5,463 bases of DNA from NCBI GenBank assembly GCA_002394665.1, contig DGUL01000009.1, positions 1-5,463 of the forward strand. Direction: 5' to 3'. Origin of the DNA: Rickettsiales bacterium UBA4311 (GTDB lineage Bacteria > Pseudomonadota > Alphaproteobacteria > Rickettsiales > Deianiraeaceae). The notes beneath the pieces were generated by a model. That model did no database searches and was not told the origin of the DNA. It saw only the letters and a list, made by a program, of their open reading frames with translations. Position 1 is the first letter of the stretch, and every line of letters starts with the position of its first letter. Position numbers and translations under genes: made by a program. Below, one piece after another: positions 1-5,463 of this stretch.

Positions 1-851
1 ATATCTTTTCCGTTTTTATCTTTTTTCAAATGCGTTCCATTTTGATGTTTTGTTACGAATTTTTTATCTAAAACACCTTTTTCAAAGGGGTCATCTCGCT
101 GTATAAACTTTGTATATCTCTTTTCAACCAGTTTTTGAAGTTTCTTATCAATCTTTTTTTGTTCCGCAAGTTTTGCGATATAAATATCACAACGATTATC
201 ATAACATTTTCCATATTTGTTTGGGTTTTTGGCAAGTTTTAGCAGTTCGTTCAACAACTCATTATTATTTTTATGCAACGCTCTCACAAAAATCACTCCC
301 TTCACGCTACAACCCTTATATGAATACTGAATTTGTGGCAAAAACACACTTATAATTTTCTTGCCTTGTTTTTTGTTGTATTTCTTAAACATCTCTTTCC
401 ACAGCCTGACCGCTTCTTTTGCTTTCAAGTCATTATCATTTGAGATCAAAATCATCGTGCCATCTTTTTGTTTTTTTACTGCAAATACATTCCAGTGAAA
501 AGTTTTTGCATCCGTTGGTTGCGGACGAGAATACAACACATCGGCAACATCACTTTTCTTAAAACTTGTATTGAGTTTTTTCAAAAAATCATCAATGCCT
601 TGTTGCTCGTTATTAAAACGATTTTCAAAAACGATAAAGTTTTTGCTGTATTCCTGCATCAAAATCCCCTGCCCTTTTTTTGTAAAAAACACGCTGTCCG
701 GCTCACAAATTATAAAATAATAATTTTTTTCCTTATTAAATTCTTGATTAATCTTCTTCCCTGAAATAGGGTTTCTAACTCCACAACCAACGAGAAACGA
801 AACAAAAAACAAAATAGTCAAAAATGTCCGGATTGTCGTAGCAAAAATCAA
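1..851 (-). CDS. Putative lipoprotein of unknown function, 3' end beyond the left edge
   Basis: I do not recognise this family. The frame is open from a TTG at 851-849 to the window edge, 283 codons without a stop. The N-terminus is a lipoprotein signal peptide: arginine at 8, a hydrophobic stretch (about 9-20), then the lipobox L-V-G-C with cysteine 23 as the expected lipidation site. The mature part is lysine-rich and soluble-looking, with further cysteines at 49, 181, 216 and 221 and a charged, probably helical region near 225-250. The inferred location is the periplasmic face of a membrane. TTG is chosen because an in-frame TAA, the stop of the upstream acyltransferase, immediately precedes it and no ATG occurs before the lipobox. 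A purine-rich GAAGAAAAG lies just upstream. The zero gap suggests translational coupling with the acyltransferase. No GDSH-type esterase motif is visible, so a detached SGNH domain is unlikely. Confidence 0.88.
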   Translation of the reverse strand, partial: MIFATTIRTFLTILFFVSFLVGCGVRNPISGKKINQEFNKEKNYYFIICEPDSVFFTKKGQGILMQEYSKNFIVFENRFNNEQQGIDDFLKKLNTSFKKSDVADVLYSRPQPTDAKTFHWNVFAVKKQKDGTMILISNDNDLKAKEAVRLWKEMFKKYNKKQGKKIISVFLPQIQYSYKGCSVKGVIFVRALHKNNNELLNELLKLAKNPNKYGKCYDNRCDIYIAKLAEQKKIDKKLQKLVEKRYTKFIQRDDPFEKGVLDKKFVTKHQNGTHLKKDKNGKD

Positions 852-2063
852 TTAACTTTTCTTCGCTATAAACTTATTCATAATTTTTTTATAGCAAGGC
901 TTTTCTACGAAATAATATACTAATGCTCCAACAGCAAAACATATAAAAATATAAAGCCAAAACATCGCTATCGGATGCCCGTCTTTAAATGCACGATAAA
1001 ACCCACACTTTGCATAAAGTTTGTTGTTATTAAATGGTGATAACGTCTCCTGAATTATCCATTGCATCACATAAACGGAATATCCCCAAGATCCAATGAC
1101 AGAAAAAATCTTTCTATTCAAAAGCATGCCGACAAAACCCAAATTAAAAATAAAAGAATACATTAAAATGCAAAACAAAATACCATAAACCAAATAATAA
1201 TCGAACTTCAAACCGCCACTCTCTTTACTAAACAAAATTAAATAAAACCTATACAAAATCAGCAACTCAATTATTGAGAATAAACATCGTTTTAAAAAGG
1301 CACCATTCAGTGATGCCGTATTTTTTTCTTTTGAAGTCTCCACAACAATACCAAAAAGAATGCCGAAAGCCAAAAAACACAAGCCACGACCAAAAGAATG
1401 AAAAACAGAAACATTAATAAATAACATCGCGAAAATTAAACAACAAGAAACCATTAAAGAAACTTTCACATCAACCCTTTTTGCCTTATTTTCCAAAATT
1501 TTCAAAACAATAAAGTAAAACAACATACCCCAAAACAAAGGCCCTAAGTACCAAGTATGAGTATTTGTTTCCCACCCGCCATTTAAAAGAGTTTGCGGAG
1601 GAATGTCTAAAAAACTATTAAAACCAATGTCTCTGATAAATAGCAAACTCAAAAATTCGTGTTCAAAATGAAACTTTTGATTTATAATACCAAAGCCATA
1701 GAACGTCAAAAACAGCAACTCGGAAAAAGCAAATACAGGCCACAACCTCGCAACCTTTGCAACAATAAAATCTTTTAAATTTGCAAATTTACCTTTTCTT
1801 ATTGAATTATACATCAAAAATCCAGATAAAATAAAAAAAGCATTAACTGCAACTCTTCCGCAACCAGCGTAGTTCTTAACTAATGTGCCAAAGTCTAATA
1901 AATAGGAAGAATGACACAATAGGACGCAAAAACAAAACACAATCCTTAAAAAATCAATATTATAATAACGATTGGATTGTTCTGGCGATCTTATTAAAAA
2001 ACCAAGAATCCTCCTTTTTAACCAACTCTCTCTATCTCTCTTCGCTTTTGAACATAAAAACAT
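852..2063 (-). CDS. Acyltransferase family 3 (AT3) integral membrane protein
   Basis: This 403-residue protein has the hallmarks of AT3 membrane acyltransferases, which move acetyl or other acyl groups onto extracytoplasmic glycans such as O-antigen, peptidoglycan or exported polysaccharide. The acceptor cannot be read from the sequence. Roughly ten hydrophobic helices are visible. Arginine 40 and histidine 51 form the R-X10-H motif in the first helix. RVAVNAFFILSGFLMY (70-85) is the second family block, THTWYLGPLFW (168-178) the mid-protein block, GSWGYSVYVMQW (324-335) a late helix, and YFVEKP (384-389) the usual C-terminal end. About 33 basic residues precede the domain. There is no fused C-terminal SGNH domain, and length suits a stand-alone AT3 protein. 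The ATG lies only 5 bases after the gatB stop and its ribosome site is weak, suggesting coupling. An interrupted CT/GA repeat (2026-2041) lies within codons 8-13. Confidence 0.9.
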   Translation of the reverse strand: MFLCSKAKRDRESWLKRRILGFLIRSPEQSNRYYNIDFLRIVFCFCVLLCHSSYLLDFGTLVKNYAGCGRVAVNAFFILSGFLMYNSIRKGKFANLKDFIVAKVARLWPVFAFSELLFLTFYGFGIINQKFHFEHEFLSLLFIRDIGFNSFLDIPPQTLLNGGWETNTHTWYLGPLFWGMLFYFIVLKILENKAKRVDVKVSLMVSCCLIFAMLFINVSVFHSFGRGLCFLAFGILFGIVVETSKEKNTASLNGAFLKRCLFSIIELLILYRFYLILFSKESGGLKFDYYLVYGILFCILMYSFIFNLGFVGMLLNRKIFSVIGSWGYSVYVMQWIIQETLSPFNNNKLYAKCGFYRAFKDGHPIAMFWLYIFICFAVGALVYYFVEKPCYKKIMNKFIAKKS

Positions 2064-2068
2064 AAAAA

Positions 2069-3514
2069 CTACTTTAACTTTTCTTTAACGACTTCATTGA
2101 CTTTCTGTGGATTTGCTTTTCCGCCCATTTTTTTGAGTGTTTGTCCCACGAAAAAGCCAAATAGACGCTCATTTCCGCCTTTATATTGTTCTACTTGCTT
2201 TTGGTTTTCCGCTATCACTTCTTCAACCGCTTTTTCAATAGCACCAACATCGTCAATTTGTTTTAACCCTTTCTTTTCTACAATATCGCTCGCTTTTTCA
2301 CCGCTTTGCAACATTTCGTCCAATACATCTTTTGCAATTTTTCCGCTTATCGTTCCATTTTTTATATTATCCATCAAATCAATCAAATTTTCCGCAGAAA
2401 CTCCGCAATTTTCAAGCGTAATTTGCAACTTTCCAAGACGTCCAAAAAGTTCCGTTAGCATCCAAGTTGAGGCCATTTTTACATCGTGTTTTGCAATCAA
2501 TTTGTCAAAATAATCAGCATAACTCGCGTTTTGAACCAAAAAGTCATTTTCTTTTTGCGACAGCCCAAGTTTTGCATATCTTTCCGCTTTTTGTTCCGGT
2601 AATTCAGGCAATTCTTTTCTAATTTTATCAATTTCCTCATCCGTCAAAACGACAGGCAACAAATCCGGATCTGGAAAATAACGATAATCTACCGCATCGG
2701 CTTTGTCTCGCATCAATTCTGTTTTTCCAGTTTTAGAATTAAACAACCTCGTTTGCTGGCTAACTTTTTCGCCACTTTCAATTATCTCAACTTGCCGTCT
2801 TGCCTCGTATTCTACGGCCTGTGCTACAAAACGAAACGAGTTCAAATTTTTAATTTCACATCTTGTTCCAAACTCCGTCCTATCAACCGGCATAACGGAA
2901 ACATTGGCGTCGCACCTAAAAGTTCCTTTTTCCAAATCCGCCAGCGAAGCATTTACCGACCGCAAAATTGCTTGCAAAGATTTCAAATATGCAACAACTT
3001 CCTCTGGATCGCCAAAATCTGGCTCGGTCACAATTTCAAGCAAAGGCACACCAGAGCGGTTATAATCAACAAAAGAATGCTCGTCGTCCCTGTCGTGAAT
3101 GAGTTTTCCAGCATCTTGCTCAATGTGCGCTCTATTTATTCTTATCGTCTTCCGGTCTCCGTTTTCTAATTTTATCTCCAACTTGCCGTTTGAAACTATT
3201 GGCTCATAAAACTGCGTAATTTGGTAGCCCTGCGGTAAATCTGGATAAAAATAATGCTTTCTGTCAAAACGACTGACTTTATTTATAGTCGCATTTACAG
3301 CAAGTCCAAAAGCGATGGCTTTGTCCAATACCCCGCGGTTCAAAACTGGCAACTTTCCCGGCGTTGCAATGTCAAAAAGGCAAACATTTTCGTTTTGTTT
3401 GCTCCCAAATTTGTTTGCACTTTGCGAAAAAAGTTTTGTGTTGGTATTCAATTCCGCGTGAGTTTCCAGCCCCATCACAACTTTATAATCACAATTTTTT
3501 CCGTGAATTATCAT
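2069..3514 (-). CDS. gatB: Aspartyl/glutamyl-tRNA(Asn/Gln) amidotransferase subunit B
   Basis: GatB is the tRNA-binding kinase subunit of the cytoplasmic GatCAB complex. It phosphorylates the side chain of Glu on tRNA-Gln, or Asp on tRNA-Asn, before ammonia from GatA converts it to the amide. From the chosen ATG the protein has 481 residues, normal for the family. Motifs in order: GLETHAEL (15-22), the signature DRKHYFYPDLPQGYQIT (84-100), EQDAGK (132-137), DYNRSGVPLLEIVTEPD (150-166), KGTFRCDANVSV (196-207), EIKNLNSF (220-227) and DYRYFPDPDL (276-285). A YqeY-like helical tail follows, ending in GKANPQKVNEVV (465-476). A TTG at 3535 would add seven residues, but the ATG at 3514 fits the family start and has a GGA about 11 bases upstream. 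The start lies 33 bases after the tig stop with no terminator between. gatC and gatA, often adjacent, are not in the window. Confidence 0.96.
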   Translation of the reverse strand: MIIHGKNCDYKVVMGLETHAELNTNTKLFSQSANKFGSKQNENVCLFDIATPGKLPVLNRGVLDKAIAFGLAVNATINKVSRFDRKHYFYPDLPQGYQITQFYEPIVSNGKLEIKLENGDRKTIRINRAHIEQDAGKLIHDRDDEHSFVDYNRSGVPLLEIVTEPDFGDPEEVVAYLKSLQAILRSVNASLADLEKGTFRCDANVSVMPVDRTEFGTRCEIKNLNSFRFVAQAVEYEARRQVEIIESGEKVSQQTRLFNSKTGKTELMRDKADAVDYRYFPDPDLLPVVLTDEEIDKIRKELPELPEQKAERYAKLGLSQKENDFLVQNASYADYFDKLIAKHDVKMASTWMLTELFGRLGKLQITLENCGVSAENLIDLMDNIKNGTISGKIAKDVLDEMLQSGEKASDIVEKKGLKQIDDVGAIEKAVEEVIAENQKQVEQYKGGNERLFGFFVGQTLKKMGGKANPQKVNEVVKEKLK

Positions 3515-3547
3515 ACCAACTTTATTCCACAACAACTAATTTTGAAA

Positions 3548-4924
3548 CTATTTTTTCTTTTTCGTTTCCGCTCTTTTCGTCATTTCCTCTCTTTTATCTT
3601 CCAAAAATTTTTCAAATGCCTTTTTATCCAATTTTTTCACATTTTTTTTGATTTTATCATAGACAAACTCAAAAACTTTTGCTTCTTTAATCGTGAAAGC
3701 AACATAGTTTTGAATTTTTTCATCCTTTTTTAGATTTTCCAAAGCATCTTTTACATTCATTCCATTCCTTATTGCATCTTGTGAAACGACTTGTTCAATC
3801 TCTTCTTTCGAGACACTTATATTATTCTGCTCGGCAATCCCGTCGGTCAAATAAAAAGAAGCATAACTTTTTGTAATTCCTTCTGTCATCAATTTCTTTT
3901 CGCTCTTTTCGTCAAATTCTTTATTTTCTTTTTTCGCCCTTTCTTTCTCCTCTAAAAATCTCTCTTCAATCTCTTTTTCAATAACACTTTCAGGCATATC
4001 AAAAGGATTTTTTTCTATGATTTTTTCAAAAACTTCTCCTTTAATCATGTTTTTCAAATTGCTTTCATAAACATTTTTCAAGTTATCAAAAAGCAAACTT
4101 TCAATTTTGCTCATATTATCAAAACCGAGTGTTTTGGCAAATTCATCGTTTAACTCTGGCAATTCTTTGATATAAACATCATTGAGTTTAATTGCAAAAA
4201 TAGCATTTTTTCCCTTTAAGTTCTCTGCTGGATAATCATCTGGAAATTTAACATTAACATCAAACTCTTCGCCTTTTTTATGTCCAATTATCTGATCTTC
4301 AAAGCCATCTATAAATGAATGTGAACCAATTTCCAATTTATAACCTTTTGCAGCTCCGCCAGAAAATTCAACGTTATCATCTGCTGTTCTTCCAGTAAAA
4401 TCAATATCAACCATATCGCCATTTTCAACGGCTTTTACTTCCTTAGAAAGCTTCATTTTTGCCATTTTTGACCTAAAATTTTCAAGTTCCTTTTCTTTAT
4501 CTTCGTCGCTCAATTCAAGCTCACAAACGTCAAACTCAATTTTATCGTATTTTATATCTGGAATTGTTGGTTTTATAACAATCTTTACAGAAAATTCAAC
4601 ATCTTCGCCCTTTTTTATTTCGCTTTTCAAAGAAACTTCCGGAGCAATTGCAAGCTTATAATTTTCCTCATCCAAAATTTCATTTATTGAACGATTTATC
4701 ATTGTATTCGTTGCTCTGAAAAGCACATCTTCGCCATATTTTTTTTCAATCACATCCAGCGGAGCATTTCCGGCTCTAAAACCATCAATTTTTGCTTTAC
4801 TTTGTATTTCCTTCAATTGCTTTTGCACCTCTTCGTCTATAACATCAGCAGGCAACTTAACCTTCCATTGAAAAGATAATTTATCTATTTTCTTATCCAA
4901 TTTTTTTGTAATCTTATTACTCAT
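3548..4924 (-). CDS. tig: Trigger factor, ribosome-associated chaperone and peptidyl-prolyl isomerase
   Basis: Trigger factor docks at the ribosomal exit tunnel and shields emerging polypeptides. At 458 residues it is full length. The N-terminal ribosome-binding domain (about 1-125) carries the loop GFRAGNAP at 48-55. An FKBP-type isomerase domain (about 160-250) shows GDMVDIDFTGR (169-179) and GSHSFIDGFEDQIIGHKKGEE at 200-220 (the central part FIDGFEDQ is characteristic). The helical C-terminal substrate cradle follows, ending in a very basic tail. The docking loop departs from the common GFRxGKxP pattern: the residue after FR is alanine and the usual lysine is asparagine 53. The phenylalanine-arginine pair is kept, so binding is probably retained. 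The ATG is 20 bases after the tRNA-Leu 3' end and has no strong Shine-Dalgarno sequence, only a GAG about 12 bases upstream. clpP, a frequent downstream neighbour of tig, is replaced here by gatB. Confidence 0.97.
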   Translation of the reverse strand: MSNKITKKLDKKIDKLSFQWKVKLPADVIDEEVQKQLKEIQSKAKIDGFRAGNAPLDVIEKKYGEDVLFRATNTMINRSINEILDEENYKLAIAPEVSLKSEIKKGEDVEFSVKIVIKPTIPDIKYDKIEFDVCELELSDEDKEKELENFRSKMAKMKLSKEVKAVENGDMVDIDFTGRTADDNVEFSGGAAKGYKLEIGSHSFIDGFEDQIIGHKKGEEFDVNVKFPDDYPAENLKGKNAIFAIKLNDVYIKELPELNDEFAKTLGFDNMSKIESLLFDNLKNVYESNLKNMIKGEVFEKIIEKNPFDMPESVIEKEIEERFLEEKERAKKENKEFDEKSEKKLMTEGITKSYASFYLTDGIAEQNNISVSKEEIEQVVSQDAIRNGMNVKDALENLKKDEKIQNYVAFTIKEAKVFEFVYDKIKKNVKKLDKKAFEKFLEDKREEMTKRAETKKKK

Positions 4925-4944
4925 AAAAATTTACACTCAAAACG

Positions 4945-5026
4945 TGCGATTGAAGGGACTTGAACCCTTACACCTTTCGGCACAAGGACCTAAACCTTGC
5001 GTGTCTACCAGTTCCACCACAATCGC
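4945..5026 (-). tRNA. tRNA-Leu(UAG)
   Basis: On the minus strand the acceptor arms GCGATTG (5026-5020) and CAATCGC (4952-4946) pair perfectly, followed by discriminator A at 4945. The anticodon stem CAAGG/CCTTG encloses the loop TTTAGGT, giving anticodon TAG at 4992-4990, which reads CUN leucine codons. A long variable arm with a small GCC-GAAA-GGT stem-loop marks a class II tRNA, as expected for leucine. The T arm is AAGGG, loop TTCAAGT, CCCTT, and the D loop contains GGTAG. The bases after the discriminator are CG, so the CCA tail is not encoded and must be added by nucleotidyltransferase. It lies 20 bases upstream of tig on the same strand and is probably cotranscribed with it, so 3' processing of the tRNA would create the 5' end of the tig message. 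Confidence 0.97.
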
Positions 5027-5029
5027 AAA

Positions 5030-5040
5030 CTGAGACTCAG
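5030..5040. repeat. Perfect 11-base palindrome before the tRNA 5' end
   Basis: CTGAG and CTCAG flank a single central base, ending three bases before the first base of tRNA-Leu. It would fall in the short leader removed by RNase P, or over the transcription start. It could be a small operator or leader stem, but the arms are only five bases and chance cannot be excluded. Confidence 0.45.
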
Positions 5041-5044
5041 GTAA

Positions 5045-5073
5045 AATTGAAAAAATAAAAGTAAAGATTTCAA
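5045..5073 (-). promoter_or_regulatory. Tentative promoter of the tRNA-Leu/tig operon
   Basis: TTGAAA at 5073-5068 resembles a -35 box. A 17-base spacer leads to TCAATT at 5050-5045, a poor -10 match (three of six consensus positions). Initiation would then fall about ten bases before the tRNA, which is sensible for a tRNA leader. The surrounding sequence is AT-rich, so such matches arise easily by chance. Confidence 0.2.
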
Positions 5074-5152
5074 AAAATTAAATCATCTAATCAATACTTT
5101 TTCTCTTGCACCTTAAATTTCCACTCCCACAAACAACCATCTACATTATGCT

Positions 5153-5188
<36 letters not shown>

Positions 5189-5247
5189 GGGGTTAAACAA
5201 TAAAACCAAGCCAATAAAGGTAATAAAAACAATAAGAAAAATTGCTC

Positions 5248-5271
5248 ATCTTTTCCAAAATCTTTTCCAAA
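5248..5271. repeat. Two tandem copies of a 12-base unit
   Basis: The unit ATCTTTTCCAAA occurs twice without a gap or mismatch. On the minus strand, in the frame of the small 5280-5146 open frame, each copy reads Phe-Gly-Lys-Asp. The unit is a multiple of three, so a duplication would keep that frame. The sequence is simple, so this may be a plain slippage product. Confidence 0.85.
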
Positions 5272-5299
5272 AAATATCAATTTTCATCATCAAAATACC

Positions 5300-5312
5300 A
5301 ACCAAATTGGTT
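5300..5312. repeat. 13-base palindrome, AACCAA-A-TTGGTT
   Basis: Six-base arms pair perfectly around one central base. The one-base centre makes it unsuitable as an RNA hairpin but typical in form of a small dimeric repressor site. No adjacent promoter was recognised, so an operator role is only a possibility. Confidence 0.4.
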
Positions 5313-5318
5313 CAAAGA

Positions 5319-5368
5319 AGTCATAGGGTGTGCCGTGTATGTGTGTGTTTTTGGCACACTCTGTGGCT
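5319..5368 (+). other. Candidate RNA hairpin, 16-bp stem with 18-base loop
   Basis: Arms 5319-5334 and 5353-5368 pair over all 16 positions: 13 Watson-Crick pairs and 3 G-U wobbles, with no bulges. The loop 5335-5352 is GT-rich. The wobbles pair in plus-strand RNA but become C-A mismatches in minus-strand RNA, so if the fold matters it is probably on the plus strand, opposite to the operon. No T run follows either arm, so it does not look like an intrinsic terminator. It may be part of a small RNA, a mobile-element end, or chance. Confidence 0.5.
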
Positions 5369-5463
5369 ACACAAAAAAACATCAAAACTTTGTGAATGTC
5401 CTGTTTTACGCCCTTGTGAAGAGAATTTATCGACAACTATAACTTCAACTCCTGAGCAAAAAC

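Noticed and set aside
110..764. Two plus-strand open frames (110-355 and 468-764)
   Set aside because: They lie antisense to the lipoprotein frame, which has a signal peptide and stays open across the whole stretch. Their translations are poly-Phe/Ile-like and show no domain.
1..851. Lipoprotein as a detached SGNH esterase domain of an OatA-like enzyme
   Set aside because: No GDSH-like motif is visible, and the segment starts with its own signal peptide and lipobox.
1883..3733. Plus-strand open frames opposite the acyltransferase, gatB and tig
   Set aside because: Each is antisense to a gene with clear family motifs, so they are shadows.
5087..5140. Seventeen-codon minus-strand frame starting with ATG at 5140
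   Set aside because: It is very short, has no ribosome site, and falls in the region leading into the tentative tRNA promoter.
5319..5368. Hairpin as an intrinsic terminator
   Set aside because: Neither strand has a T run after the stem, and on the minus strand the stem has three C-A mismatches.
5242..5442. Plus-strand 66-codon frame starting at TTG
   Set aside because: It is codon-aligned antisense to a minus-strand open frame, has no convincing ribosome site and resembles no family. It is not annotated as a gene, though not disproved.

Overview
The window looks like part of an AT-rich alphaproteobacterial chromosome, perhaps from an uncultured or host-associated lineage. The GatB and trigger factor sequences are bacterial, and a tRNA-Leu directly before tig fits an arrangement I recall from Alphaproteobacteria. 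The assignment is an inference; no taxonomic marker was searched. UGA appears to be an ordinary stop: the tryptophans checked use TGG and the long frames contain no internal TGA.

Every confident gene lies on the minus strand and reads right to left. From about 5026 down to base 1 the order is tRNA-Leu(UAG), tig (trigger factor), gatB (amidotransferase subunit B), a membrane acyltransferase of family 3, and a putative lipoprotein cut off by the left edge. The gaps are 20, 33, 5 and 0 bases. No hairpin-plus-T-run terminator was seen between them, so a single transcript is likely. The lipoprotein is easily missed because its frame has no stop inside the window, yet it is open for all 283 available codons and begins with a clear lipobox signal peptide.

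The operon joins two themes. The tRNA, trigger factor and GatB serve translation and folding of new proteins. The acyltransferase and lipoprotein are predicted to act at the cell envelope and may work as a pair. gatC and gatA, the usual partners of gatB, are not here.

The last ~420 bases (5041-5463) hold no gene I can name. They hold a probable promoter zone for the tRNA-tig operon, a perfect 17-unit GA microsatellite (5154-5187), a 12-base tandem duplication, two short palindromes, and a 16-bp hairpin (5319-5368) whose G-U pairs work only in plus-strand RNA. Several short open frames compete there, and two run through the GA tract, so their reading would change with tract length. This is the least explained part of the window.
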